Below are positions 23,244-35,237 of a stretch of 64,000 nt of DNA, piece after piece. The stretch covers positions 249,951,097-250,015,096 of the forward strand of contig JAYESD010000001.1 in assembly GCA_036927565.1 (NCBI GenBank), given 5' to 3'. The DNA is from Tuctoria greenei (taxonomy: Eukaryota > Streptophyta > Magnoliopsida > Poales > Poaceae). The notes beneath the pieces are model-generated. The model made no database searches, was not told the origin of the DNA, and saw nothing but the letters and a program-made list of their open reading frames with translations. Every line of letters starts with the position of its first letter. Within the stretch, counting starts at the first letter, position 1. Both the position numbers and the translations under genes were made by a program.

Positions 23244-24206
23244 ATGACGGATGTGATGCTATTGCCGGACGGATGGGTGTTCTCCACGTGCACCAACCGT
23301 CCGGGCTTCCCGATCATGCTACGGGAAGTGCTCCAACAGTTTGGCTTCATTGAAATGCCAGGTTATTGGGTTCAAGAGATAGTTGACAGAGGTGTACCAT
23401 CATGCACCGTCCTGGTAGACGTCCCTGCTAGTCCACGTCTTTATGGATGGACTCCTTTTTCGGTCACCACCCTGGGAGCTCGTTTGGAGGACACGTGGGC
23501 CATTGCAGCGGGCGAAGCGCTTATGAATCTTTGCGAGCTTCATCAAGATGCCATGGCTGGGACACAATTTGCTCTTCTCCTGGTCCACGGTGTGGCTGGT
23601 TTTGAGTGGCAATGTCGTATGGTTGAGGCCTATCAACTGGACGGAGACACGACATCAACAACACTTGAGACTTATACCGCTGCATCCAGCATGGTGGTTA
23701 TTACGCAGAGTGCAATCATTCTGCAGCAGGTCGAAGCATTGAGGCAAGTAGTTGAACGAGATGACACTCTTGATTACATCAATGAGAACCTACATTCATT
23801 CCTGGCTCTGACGAATCATCGGCTGAATCAATGCGAGGATCAGCTGCATCACACCCGAACTAGACTGCGAAAAGCTCGCGCTGAACTGAGGAAAACTCGC
23901 AAGGAACTGCAGCAAGCTCGTGATGGACTGCAGGCGAGTCAATTGGTGGTGCATCAACAGCAAGAGCAGATGTTGGTAGTCACCGAGGCACGAGATGAAG
24001 ACGTCGAAGAAGCTCAGAATTGGGAGTTCTAGGCAGGCCAACTTCAGGATGACTTGTTGGAGGCTGAAGCGCACTTGCTGCACCCAGTCATGTATCCATC
24101 GGCTCATGACATGCTGCTGAACATGGGTGAGCAGGTGCTCTCAGATTCCGAGGAGGAGGAAGATCATGAGATACTTGAGTACGTCGATGAGAATGCATCA
24201 GAATAG
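23244..24206 (+). pseudogene. Leader-encoded coiled-coil protein of element E
   Basis: A 320-codon frame from MTDVMLLPDGWVFSTCTN to ...EYVDENASE, with a single internal TAG at 24030-24032. Residues 1-120 look globular (LPDGWVFSTC, GFIEMPGYWVQE, ARLEDTWAIAAGEALM). Residues ~155-250 are a heptad-like coiled coil (LRKARAELRKTRKELQQA). The tail is acidic (DSEEEEDHE). It precedes gag and is separate from it. I do not recognise a named family; its placement within the 5' LTR-sized region suggests a protein encoded by the LTR or leader. The TAG could come from one C-to-T change. Function unknown. Confidence 0.65.
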
Positions 24207-24596
24207 GATGGGGCAGCACTACTGCCATCACGGCGCAACATATAGTTAGTGGTTATTCGTGTCTATTTTGTAGCCCTGTTTGTGTCATAATATAAATAGT
24301 AGTAGGTGTGTAGGATATGACAAGGTGTGTATGACGACTCATGGAGACCAAGTATAGTTGAGATGCACTTCCGTAGAGGGAGTCCGTCATTTTGGAGTTC
24401 ACTACTGTAAACTTGGTCATGAGATAATATATCTTATATAAAGTTTGTACTTTATCAATATATGTGAATGTTATGCAATTATCACATTGTAAATACTCGC
24501 ACTACTATGGTATAAAATGGATGAAGAAAACAAACATGTTGCTAATTTTTTAAATCATGTGGATGCAGAATGGTGTGTACACGTTCTACGCCCGAG
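24207..24596 (+). other. Leader end of element E, degenerate primer site
   Basis: AT-rich. TATGGTATAAAATGG at 24507-24521 resembles a decayed TGGTATCAGAG primer site, which would put the 5' LTR end near 24508 and give it ~3.8 kb, the length of the 3' LTR. Confidence 0.35.
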
Positions 24597-25881
24597 ATGG
24601 GAGGCTCTAGCCGGGGTCGTGAGGATGAATCTCCGACCCGGGAGCAAACCACGACACCGCAGCAACAAGCTCCTCCACCACCACCACCTGAACCTCCATG
24701 AACTCTCGCGGAGATTCTGTCTGCAGTGCTCAGCTCGCGCAATGAGCAAATCGAGTTACTGCGTATGTTGGTGCAGAATTCGTCCCGTCAAGGGGGGCAA
24801 CAAGACAATGGGCAATGCCAGCCCCAACAGAGTTCGTACTCGGACTTCTTGGCGACACATCCACCAGTCTTCACAGAGGCCGAGGAGGCTCTGGAGGCAG
24901 ACAACTTTATCCGCACACTCGAGGCAAAGTTCGGTCTGCTACGATGCACCGAACAGCAGAAGGCACTGTTCTCAGCGCAACAGCTTCAGAGATCCACTGG
25001 TGCTTGGTGGGCGAACTACATCGGGTCACTGCTGGCTGGTCATGCGGTCACCTGGACTGAATTTCGGGAGGCGTTCCGCACCTACCATATACCTCCCGGT
25101 ATAATGAAAAGGAAGCTTCAGGAATTTCTAGAGCTGAAGCAAGGTGGGAGGAGTGCCCATGAATACTCCCGCGCATTCAACCATCTAGCGCAGTACGCGA
25201 CGACTTATTTGGGAACAGAGGACAAGAAGCGAGATACCTTCTTCCGGGGTTTGAACCCCAAGATGAAAGTTCAGCTCGCACAATACAATCGCGACACCTT
25301 CAACGACATCGTCAATACCGCGATTGTACAGGAGGACGCTCAGCGCAATGTCATTTCTGATAAGAGAAAATGGAGCGCGCCATCGAGCAGAAGTGGTGGT
25401 GGTCCCCAAAAATACCGTGTGGTGTATCGCTCACCATCCGGTCAGTGAGGGAAGCCACCGGCGCCACCGCGGCAATTCCGCAGTCGTTCTTTCAACGTGC
25501 CGCGTTTCCAACCGCCATTTCCACAGCAGCAGCAGCAAAGGATGGTCCCACATGTGTATCCACCTCCACCACATGCATCGGGATTCCGTCCACAGCTTGG
25601 CGGGAACCCGACACAATACACGTGCTACACGTGTGGCCGTGTCGGGCATTTTCAAAGGACTGCCCCGAACAGCGACAAGGCAGCACGCAAGCACCATATC
25701 AGGGTGCAACTCAGCCCCGAACCAGCCCAATAAACCAGCACCAAAACCCGACAACGTACACCACATAGCCATCGAAGACATGCCGGAAGGCGAACCCGTT
25801 CTCGCGGGTACGTTTTCTCTACTTCAAAATCCTGTAGTTATATTATTTGACTCTGGTGCCACCCATAGTTTCATTAGCTAA
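24597..25881 (+). pseudogene. Gag and protease of element E, broken
   Basis: Starts MGGSSRGREDESP, with a poly-Pro stretch and a TGA at 24699-24701, then the gag domain (HPPVFTEAEEALEADNFIR, QRSTGAWWANYIG, FRTYHIPPGIMKRKLQEF, FFRGLNPKMKVQLA). A TGA at 25446 interrupts the linker. The zinc knuckle CYTCGRVGHFQR loses its last Cys to a frameshift at about 25668. The aspartic protease centre LFDSGATHSFIS is present in another frame and ends in a stop at 25879. In a working element this would make the particle protein and process it. Confidence 0.75.
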
Positions 25882-25937
25882 TCATATGTTGTCAAGCATC
25901 AATTATCTATCACTCCCACAAAAAGTCCATATTTGAT

Positions 25938-28900
25938 TTGCCTCCGGCTGGGAAAATAGCAGCGGACATGAAAGTCCATAAAGCACAAATTAAGATGAGT
26001 AGGAATATCTATCCGACTTCTCTAATTATATTAGAGGGTCAAAAGCTTGATGTCATCTTAGGAATGTCATCGCTGCACCGTCATGGTGCTGTTCTCGACA
26101 TCGTTCCACGTGTGATCCATTTAAACTCTCCACTATATGAACCACACACTCTCATTCTAGACTGCCTTATCCAAGAAATTCCAGCCACATACAACACGGA
26201 GGCCACGGAGCTTGAGGACATTCGTGTGGTCCGTGAATATCCGAACGCGTTTCCTGACGACCTTCCGGGTATGCCACCAGATAGGGACATCGTGTTCAAA
26301 ATTCAATTTATTCCAGGAACCACACCTATTTCTCGAAGGCCGTGCAAGATGGCACCAAATGAGTTGGCATAATTAAAGGAGCATTTGAAGGATCCGCTGG
26401 ACAAAGGTCTCATACGCCCAAGTTCATCACCTTGGGGGCTGCTCCGCATTATTTGTGAAGAAGAAGGACAAGACGTTATGTCTATGTGTGGACTATCGTC
26501 CGCTCAACGCCGTGACGATCAAGAACAAGTATCCACTACCGCGCATGGATATTTTATTCGATCAACTAGTGGGTGCTAAAGTATTATCAAAGATGGATAT
26601 TTAGTCCGTATATCATCAAATAAAAATCAGACCGGAGGATATACCGAAGACGGCATTCTCGACGAGATACGGGCTCTATGAATATCTCGTCATGTCATTC
26701 AGACTTACCAACACGCCGGCTCACTTCATGTATTTGATGAATTCAGTATTCATGCCGGAGTTGGATAAGTTTGTCGTGGTATTCATCGACGACATTCTGG
26801 TGTATTCTAAATTAGAGGAAGAACACACCAAACACTTGCATATTGTGCTCCAACAATTGCGAGATCACACGCTTTATGCAAAATTCAGCAAGTGTGAGTT
26901 TTGGATCAGCCAAGTATCATTTTTTGGTCACATTATTTCAGCAGAGGGCATTGCTGTTGATCCAAGCAAAATTGTACAAGTGATGAAATGGAAGTCTCCA
27001 ACGTCCGTACACGAAGTTCGCAGCTTCCTCGGGTTAGCATGATATTATCGGAGGTTCATTCCGAGCTTCTCAAAAATTGCTAAACCAATGATAGAGCTGC
27101 TGAAAAAGGGGACCAAATATATTTGGAGCAAGGTATGTGAGGATGCATTTCAAGTATTGGTGAAACATCTCACAACAGCCCTAGTGTTAGCTTAGCCGGA
27201 TACGACCAAATCTTTCAACATTTATTGTGATGCATCTGGCATTGGTCTCGGCTGCGTGTTAATGCAAGAAGGCCGTGTGATCGTCTATGGATCACAGCAG
27301 CTCTGAAATCATGAGAAGCATTATCCAACTCATGACCTTGAGCTCGCTACTGTGGTGCTCGCTTTGAAAATGTTGAGGCATTATTTACTTGGAAATCTAG
27401 TGCACCTCTACACCGATAAGAAGAGCCTGAAATATATCTTCACCCAAAAGGAGTTAAATATGCGACAATGAAGATGGTTAGAGATGATCAAAGATTATGA
27501 GATTGAAATTCACTACCATCCCGGCAAGGTGAATGTGGTTGCCGATGCGCTAAGCTGCAAGTCTCACGTCAATAATTTGTTCATCACTCCAATGGACGAG
27601 GAAGAACCGAGTTTATACTTGGTTCCATATGGAGCGTTATATAATCTTGCTCTCATTCCTACCATCCGAGAGGAGATTATGGAAGCTCAAAAGAAAGATG
27701 TGGGTATGTCGCACATTCGAAGGAGAATGAAGAATGGAGAAATGAAGTGGTTTCGAAGTGATGAGCATGGTACTCTATGGTTCAACGACCATATAGTGGT
27801 ACCCCATGATTTGACACTTCAGAAGAAAATCTTAGATGCAGCTCACTTGTCCAAGTATTCTATTAATCCGGGCAGCAACAAGATGTATCAAGATCTGAAA
27901 ACCAGATTTTGGTGGACACGGATGAAAAGATAAATTGCTAAGTACGTATCCGAATGTGATACGTGTCGGCGGGTGAAAGCTGGCCACATGAGGAAAGCCG
28001 GACAACTGCAACCACTAAAAATTCCGGCGTGGAAGTGGGAAGACATTAGTATGGATTTCATTGTCGGATTACCTCTCACATTCCACAAGCATGATTCAGT
28101 TGGGGTGATAGTCGACCAACTAACCAGATCAGCTCATTTTATCCTTGTACATACAAAGTACATTGCTAAGAAGTATGCGGAGTTGTATATTGCAAGAATC
28201 ATGTGCTTGCACGGTGTTCTCTGGACAATTATTTCAGATCGCGGTGCGCTGTTCATTGCTCGTTTCTGGGAGCAGCTGCACACATCGTTGGGGACGAAAC
28301 TGGTCCGAAGCTCCGCATATCACCCGCAGGCAGATGGTCAAACTGAGCGGGTGAATCAAGTCCTTGAAGATATCCTACGCGCTTGTGCCATCCACCACGG
28401 TAAAAATTGGGATGATCATTTACCGTCGGCGGAGTTCTCATATAACAATGACTATCAAGCTAGCATCAAGATGGCGCCGTATGGAGCTCTCTACAGCCGG
28501 AAATGTCGTACACCACTCAAGTGGTGTGAATCCGGTGAGCGAGTGATATATGGCATTGATCTTGTGAATGAAGCCGAAAAACGAGTGCGAGTGATTCAAG
28601 CCAATCTCAAGGCTGCTCAATCTCGGCAGAAAAGTTATGCGGATATAAGACGTCAACCTCTCCACTTCAACTTCGGAGACCATGTTTATCTTCGTGTCTC
28701 TCCAATGAAAGGAATTCATCGCTTCGGAGGAAAGGGAAAGCTTTCTCCACAATTCATCGGTCCGTTCGCTATCATTGAAAAATGCGGACCCGTGGCCTAT
28801 CGCTTGGAGTTACCGGCGTCACTCTCTGGAATTCACAATGTATTCCACATCTCTCGTCTGCGAAAATGTCTCAAGTCTCCAACTGAAATATGCACCGAAG

Positions 28901-29103
28901 ACATTGAAGCTGTCCAACCGGATCTCACTTATTCTGAGTATCTGATCCGGATAATCGATGAAAAGACTCGCACCACCAGAAACTAGACTTTGTGCTTCTA
29001 CAAAGTCTTGTGGAGCAACCATACTGATGAGGAAGTGACATGGGAAAGCGATGACTATCTCCGATCAAACTATCCGGATTTGTTGTCATCTCATATCCGG
29101 TAA
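25938..29103 (+). pseudogene. Pol of element E: RT, RNase H, integrase, chromodomain
   Basis: RT motifs include FPDDLPGMPPDRDI, KGLIRPSSSPWG, YEYLVMSF and active site FIDDILVYS. RNase H shows IYCDASGIGLG and LYTDKKSLKYIF. Integrase has the zinc-binding region, then HHxx-like CDTCRRVKAGH, MDFIVGLPL, ISDRGALFIARFW and AYHPQADGQTERVNQ. The C-terminus KVLWSNHTDEEVTWE is a chromodomain, as in Tekay/Del chromoviruses, thought to steer insertion to heterochromatin. At least eight in-frame stops (near 26370, 26603, 27040, 27195, 27304, 27469, 27931, 28984) and a frame change near 26440-26600 disable it. It ends with TAA at 29101-29103. Confidence 0.85.
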
Positions 29104-29149
29104 TCCTTTTACCTCTGTCTCTTTCATTTATAATCTCAGGACGAGATTC

Positions 29150-29166
29150 TTTTAAGGGGGGAGGAA
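29150..29166 (+). promoter_or_regulatory. Polypurine tract of element E
   Basis: TTAAGGGGGGAGGAA lies directly before the LTR start TGAAAAAACCC, the usual plus-strand primer position. Confidence 0.8.
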
Positions 29167-31575
29167 TGAAAAAACCCAAAAATTTCTTAGTACAAAGTTC
29201 AGAGAGGACAATTTAAAATTTGAATGGGAGAAAGAAATCAAATGGCAATTGAGAAATCAAACCAATTCAAACTTCAATGGAGAGAATTCAAAAATTTTAA
29301 AATAGCTCCTGTTGAAACCTTGAAAAAATAAAAATTTGAGCTCATAATTAGCTTCCAAATATTCCAAATAAGATATGTGCCAAATTTCAGAAATTTTGAT
29401 GACCATTTGCTATTTAATTCAGTGGCTCCATTGAATACCATTTGAATTCAAATTCAAATTTTGAATTCCACTTAAACTTGGTCAATTAAGTGAGTTGAGT
29501 TCAGAATCATATTCTACATAAGTGATTTAGCTTCTCTACAAAAATCTAGAAATTTTGGACAATTCTTGGTGGGAGAATTGAAGGAACAGAGAGTGGATGA
29601 GGGTGAGGCATCTGTGGGACCCACTAGTCAGCCTCCCCTGTGCCTGAACCGACGGAACACTTTGTTTCCCTGCTGTCCCCGCGCTTCAACGCCGAGAGAA
29701 GGATCCACCGTGATTTCTTGCATGCAAGCAGGTAGCTGCGTGGCCAAACTCGCTCTCTCCACCCTACTTAACCCCCTGACGCGTCCCCCCACTGATTTCA
29801 TCTCCCTCCCGTGAAAACAGATCGTTGTTGCCATTGTTGCCGCCTTCCAATTACTTGCTTCGTGCCTTCTAGCCCTCGGTTGATCGAGCTCCAAGCACCA
29901 AAAAGTAGCACAACAACCTTGTCTAGCTTCTCATACAATTCCCTCGTTGTTTAATTGGCTGATACCCCAGTATTTTGAAGTCTCGCGGATGCCGCCATCG
30001 AGCCACCGCGGACATCATCCTCTGTCCACCGTGAAGCCGGCGAACTAGGCTGTTTCAAGCCTCGACTTCCACATAAGAAAAGAGCACCAGGAAACCACCT
30101 TTCTCACGTTGGAAACCGCAAACCTTTTCATCCTTTATCGAGCACGTATTCTTCATTTTTGTCTCGGCACAAGTTTACACTTCAAGCTATGTTATCGAGT
30201 TGATTCGGTTTCTATGCACGACTATTGTCTAATCCAGTTAAGAAATATCTTCTACATGTCCGGGCGCATCACCTACATCAAGAACCGATGAAAATAATCG
30301 ACCACCGACAGAGTAATTCGAGTTTTCCTCGTCGCCTTTGAAAAGCACCGCTGCTCGTCATCGAGCTTGCTTTGGCTGACCGGATGCGGGGTGTGCACCT
30401 CCTTTTCACCTTCCCTTGATCATGCTGTCAGGAACCTCCCCGGCTCATTCTCGAAGTGTTTGCGCCATTTTCGAGCGGTACCGACCACCGTCGGAACCCT
30501 AGTTCCGCCGCCGCGTCGTCCGCTCGTCTCCGGCCATCGCCGACTCGTCTGGACCTCACCAGCGTGTTGTGCATCCGATTTTAGGGCTAGGCGGCCACGG
30601 CTGAGCTGAGAGGAGGTCGACGAAGCAAGTCCGGTGCGCGCCGCCACGGTTTCGGCGAGGAGTGCCTCTCCGCTGCGAGGTTGAAGAAGCCTGAGCGGGT
30701 CCCATGCGCCAGTGACTGTTTGTCCTCGATGGGATCTGCTGTGGCTAGGGATCTGATGTGGCTACACGAGTTAACTCCTTGGCCTTCGTGTGGCCCAGTT
30801 GTGATTGGCCCATTTAAATGAAGTGGGACCCGGGCTGAATTATTTAAACTTTTCCCTTAGAAATTAATTCTAGATTTCATCCAAACTTTGAAAATCAATT
30901 ACTCCTAGTAGAATTGCTCAAATAATTCCAAATAAATTCTGGTAGACTCATCTTGATCCCTCTTTTGCAGTGGAATAATTTGTTGGACATGAAAGTCCCA
31001 TAATTTGCTTAATTAATTCCTTTGATCTAACTGCTTGGGAAATTAATTATCCATGTTCTGTTAATTGGAAAAATCCCAATTTTTTGTCATAACACTCTTA
31101 AAAATACAATTGATGTCCAGTACAAATTTCACGTTCATTGTACTTAATTTACTGGACGAAACAGTGTTCAAATCACCTATGTCAATTGAAAAATGAAAAC
31201 TGTACATAAACATTTTCAGAATTTCTTGCAAATTTGTAAAATCAATTTCTCCCTGTAGAAAGCTCGAAAAATATGAAATAAATTTTCCCAGAACCAGAAG
31301 AACCTCCTCTACCATAATAATCCACTTTTAGCCATGAAAAAACTCCAGAATTAACACCAAATTTCAGAGAAGGCTTTTTATTGTTGGAATTTTAGAGACA
31401 ACAAGATTCCTTGAACATCTCCAATTCTTGGTCCAGTTCTCCCTCATAGAATATAGTATCCACTGTAAAAATCCCAAAGCCAATTAAATTCATCTTCATA
31501 TCTGATCAGTATTTATAAGATCTTTTATATAGTTTCGCTATCACTCATATACTTTATATATTGCATATCATATAG

Positions 31576-31715
31576 TGACTGAGATCGAGAAGGAGCCGGA
31601 GGCCTTGGACAGCATCCTACCAGAAGTTAACTTTCCCTCTGACTTGCAGCCACACAAGTCTCAGTTTGCATTTAAGTGCTATTTCAAAGTTTCTTTTTGT
31701 ATCACTTATGTCTAG
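31576..31715 (+). other. Exon-like segment 1 in LTR of E
   Basis: After TATAG the frame reads TEIEKEPEALDSILPE, continues with FAFKCYFKVSFC and closes with TAG at 31713-31715. Acidic and coding-like; role unknown. Confidence 0.4.
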
Positions 31716-32661
31716 GATGAGTTTTGTGCATTATGGCTAAGGTGCTTGTTACTCCACTTGCATGACCCACAAATCCCATAGAGTATTGGGTAGGTCTACG
31801 GCTTGGCGAGTAGAAAATGCCATGCTAATATTTTGAGAAATCCGGTAGAAGTCGAGTAGTTTGAATCTACTCGCGAGATATGATTTTATCACACGGGAAA
31901 GATTTGATCAAAGAATGGTTTAGGAATATGAATTTGAGACCGAGCAGCGGGTAGGATGCAGCGAGACGTGGTCTCACGTGTGTAGCCCTGCTTGTGTCGA
32001 TTGAGGACCGATCTGTGTGCGGCCCTGCTGGACAAGTTTGAACTGTACCGAATGCATATTGGGCATATGGAACCCAGGAAACCGATGTAACTTGATAATT
32101 TGGGTGTCAAGGCATAGCCCACTATCGATAGGGGTGGGTTGAGGGCAGCAAGGTGTAAATCTGCCAGCGGGCACAACCACGCTCCGTGCGGGGACCTTAT
32201 GCCCTCGATGGTGGGATTGGTTCGGCGTTTGAGTTCTGGTGAAAGGTTGCTGCATATGACGTGGTGGGGAGCACGGCACGCTTCTTATGCATGGATGTAC
32301 ATGACGTGTTATTCGGGTGTCTACTGATTGCAATCACCGTCCCTTGCGGTTATTTGAGTACCGCTTGTTCACTACGCTATGACGTAGTAAATACTGAAGA
32401 AACTAGAAGAATATGATGTATTGAATTATAATTGCTTTGCAACTATGATTACTATAGAATATGCTCACTAAAGTTAATTCATTAAACCTTTAAGCTGCTG
32501 TTAATAACTTGAAAATTAAGGATCAACATTTAGGCGAGTCATTTACTGCTATATCTATTCCTATGTTAAGTATCCATGCATGTAGAGTTCCATGATTAGG
32601 TGAGACGGTTAAGTCTCGCTGAGCCTTCATGCTCACGGTTGCTTTATTAAGTTGTTTGCAG

Positions 32662-32747
32662 GTGAGACATATGAGGAAGGGCCCGAAGATGAGGTGATGC
32701 CCCCGTCGGGGTATACCGCCGAGTGGGAGCCCTGCACGTCGTCGTAA
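32662..32747 (+). other. Exon-like segment 2 in LTR of E
   Basis: After the acceptor-like GTTGTTTGCAG the frame reads ETYEEGPEDEV...EWEPCTSS and closes with TAA at 32745-32747. The acidic composition matches segment 1, so the two may be parts of one spliced LTR transcript. Confidence 0.4.
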
Positions 32748-32995
32748 ATTGTTGTATGCTGCTAGTGTGTAGCATCCCCGGGCTGGACGACTGCACTTTT
32801 GCATAGATAGGATGAGAGTTTAGCTATGCGTATTATCTTCTACTGTATATTAAGTATTGTAAAAGACTTCTGCTATTTATATAAATAAAACTTTGTATTT
32901 TGTTGTATTCTTTTTGTGTGTGCTGTTGGGTGCCGCATCGCACGACACCACCCTCTGCGATTACTAGAATGTGCAGACCCAGTCCTCACCGTGGG

Positions 32996-34078
32996 ATGTT
33001 CACTTGAGTCTTGAGGTTGTTCTTTTGGTCGAATGTCTCCAAGTGCCATCCTTCCTATCACCACTTGTGGAGCTTCTTCTTGATCTAACACATGACGATC
33101 AACTTGCTCCACTTGGGAGACATTAGTCTCATCAAACACTACGTCACGTGCTACTTCAACAATTCCACAGGATTTGTTGAAAACACGATATGTGTAAGTG
33201 TTTGAGTCATAACCAAGCAAGAAACCCTCATTGGACTTTGAAGCGAACTTTGAAGTCCTAGCCTTCTTGTTGAGAATATAGCATTTGCTCCAAAAACACG
33301 AAAATAGAAAATATATGGTTTGTTACCGGTTAGGAGCTCATAGGATGTCTTCTTCAAGATGCGGTGAAGGTACAACCGTTCATGGCATGGCAAGCGGTGT
33401 TGACTGCTTCCGTCCAAAACCGATCCGATATCTTGTACTCATCGAGCATGGTTCTAGACGTCTCAATGAGTGTCCTATTTTCCTCTCGGCCACCCCATTT
33501 TGTTGAGGGGGGTAGGGGGCCGAGAACTCAAGCTTGATGCCTTCTTCATCTGAAAACTCTTCAACTTGAGTGTTCTTGAATTCGGTGCCATTGTCACTCC
33601 TTATAGTGTTGATTCTCATGGAGAACTCATTTTGAGCTCTCCTAAAGTATTTCTTAAGGACACCTTGAGTCTCGCTTTTGTCATGCAAAAAGAACACTCA
33701 AGTGAAACGTGAAAAATCATCAACAATTATAAGACCATATTTGTTACCGCCAATGCTTATGTAGGCGATTGGACTGAAGAGGTTCATGTGCAAAATCTCC
33801 AATGGTCTTGTTGTCGTCATGATGTTCTTGGATGGATGTTGAGCTCCAACTTGCTTTCTGGCTTAACATACGCTACACGGCCTATACTTTTCAAAAGCAA
33901 CATTCTTTAAACCACGGATGTGCTCACTCTTAAGAAGTTTTTGCAAATTTCTCATCCCAACATGGGCTAGTCTTCTGTGCCAAAGCCATCCCATGTTGGT
34001 TTTTGCAATTAAGCATGTGTGAAGTTGGGCTTTATCCGCGGAGAAATCCACACTTAAAAGCAATTGAGTCCGTCGAAG
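32996..34078 (-). pseudogene. Sirevirus integrase portion, broken
   Basis: Zinc-binding region WLWHRRLAHVGMRNL...CSVC, then the core (VFFLHDKSETQGVLKK, IRSDNGTEFKN, PPQQNGVAERK) and the downstream LLGYDSNTYTYRVFN and EVARDVVFDE blocks. The second catalytic Asp (SDNGTEF) and the Glu region are readable. Stops and frameshifts occur near 33860, 33700, 33410 and 33240. It is cut by element D at 34078 and by E at 32996, so gag and protease are missing. Confidence 0.85.
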
Positions 34079-35068
34079 TGTTCCAACAGCACTTCCCTCG
34101 GTACTACTAAGAAGTAGCCCGTGGAGGCTCGTATTTAGGCAGGGAGCAAAATCAAGATCCAAGAGCGAGGTGACACAGGGGGTTTTATGTGGTTCGGGCC
34201 GCCTAAGCGTGATACCCTACTCTACGGGGTGTTTGTGTATTGGATTGCTTTGAGCTAGTCCGAATAACTTCATGTTCTACCGTGCAGCGCAATACTTTTA
34301 TACGCCAAGGACTGGCTGTGATAGTCTGTGCCATGGTTCAACAGGTGGCCCCAGCTCTAATAACCACCCTATACACGATCTACGAGTGTAAATGGGGGGG
34401 TTAATAGTGTGATAACGTGCCTTAATGGCAGCGTTATTGGTCTTGATAGTCCTCTGATCGTGTGTCATTAATATGGCATTAATGACGTGTTAACTAGGTC
34501 TTGTAATGGCCAATTGATAGCCCTTGAATGTTCGTGCCATTGGAGACCCCGGTGTCTTCCCGTTGCAGACATAGATCCGGACGTGTGACACGTGGCAGCT
34601 CTGGAGCTTCACTTGTTGGGGAGGTAGGTCCGACACCTTGGGGCACGTGGTAGCACCAGAGCCACCCTAAGGAGTGGGGAAGGTCCGGTACTGCGGGACA
34701 TATGGCAACGCTGGAGTCACCCTAAGGAGGGAGGCAGATCCGACACTGCGAGACACATGGCAGCGCTGGAGCCACCCTAAGGAGGGAGGCATATCCAGAG
34801 CTGCTGGACACGTGGCTGCGCCAGAGCCACCCTAATGAGGGAGGCTGGTCCGACACTACGGGACACGTGGCAGCGTCAGAGCCACCCTAAGGAGGGAGGC
34901 AGATGCGGCACTGCGAGACGCATGGCAGCACCGGAGCCACCCTAAGGAGGGAGGCAAGTCTGGAACTGCGGGACACGTGTTGCCTCTGGAAGTCCATAAT
35001 ACTAGAAGGTGGAACTCAACGCGTCTTCTTCTGGTACGAAGGGATACTTGGTATGTAGGGTATCGTCA
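34079..35068 (-). repeat. 3' LTR of element D
   Basis: On the minus strand it starts TGACGATACCCTAC and ends GTGCTGTTGGAACA. The CTCTACGGGGTGTTTG and GGTTCGGGCCGCCTAAGCG blocks (plus strand) are shared with the LTR ends of A and C. It holds a 55-bp tandem array with G-box cores (34625-34990). Confidence 0.75.
34625..34990 (-). repeat. 55-bp tandem repeat inside LTR of D
   Basis: Six units plus a partial one. The landmark GCCACCCTAA (or a variant) begins at 34661, 34716, 34771, 34826, 34881 and 34936, an exact 55-bp period. Most units carry ACACGTGGCA or a one-base variant. Confidence 0.85.
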
Positions 35069-35237
35069 ATGGCCCTCGGGCCCACCTCTAGTGAGATTAT
35101 GAGGTTTCGATGCCAGAGGTGGGGCCGTTATCTCTCCCGCACTACTGCTTCAGCTTTCTTCTTGGGACACGCAACCCTTCTTGATTTGACAGGTGAGATA
35201 CATGATGTGTGGATCTCACGCAATTGAAGGATGCTGA

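Larger units (their letters stand above)
20698..32990 (+). mobile_element. Element E: Tekay-type gypsy chromovirus, decayed
   Basis: Flanked by GTGGG (20693-20697 and 32991-32995); removing it plus one duplication restores the Sirevirus frame exactly, which fixes the boundaries. Contents: 5' LTR-like region, a leader ORF (23244-24206), gag-protease (24597-25881), pol with chromodomain (25938-29103), polypurine tract and 3' LTR (29167-32990). The two LTR-like regions match only over their first ~1.5 kb. The right end reads CCTCACC rather than the usual CA. Confidence 0.8.
29167..32990 (+). repeat. 3' LTR of element E (3.8 kb)
   Basis: The first 1.5 kb matches the 5' copy. The rest is different and contains two short open, acidic, exon-like segments (31576-31715 and 32662-32747), each preceded by a splice-acceptor-like TATAG or TTTGCAG. 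It ends at the GTGGG duplication. There is no TATA box I would trust. Confidence 0.7.
9603..34078 (-). mobile_element. Element S: Ty1/copia Sirevirus, interrupted by F and E
   Basis: One minus-strand copia element read from right to left: integrase (34078-32996), RT and RNase H (20692-18880), palindrome-rich spacer, env-like gene (13343-11737), polypurine tract and 3' LTR (11281-9603). Its segments join in frame across element E: residues EHPT end at 32996 and HQANSS begins at 20692. Gag, protease and the 5' LTR are missing because element D cuts it at 34078. The domain order and the env-like gene identify the Sirevirus lineage. Confidence 0.85.

Noticed and set aside
24517..25104. 195-codon plus-strand ORF overlapping gag of E
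   Set aside because: Arg/Ser/His-rich shadow frame; the gag motifs are in the frame starting at 24597.
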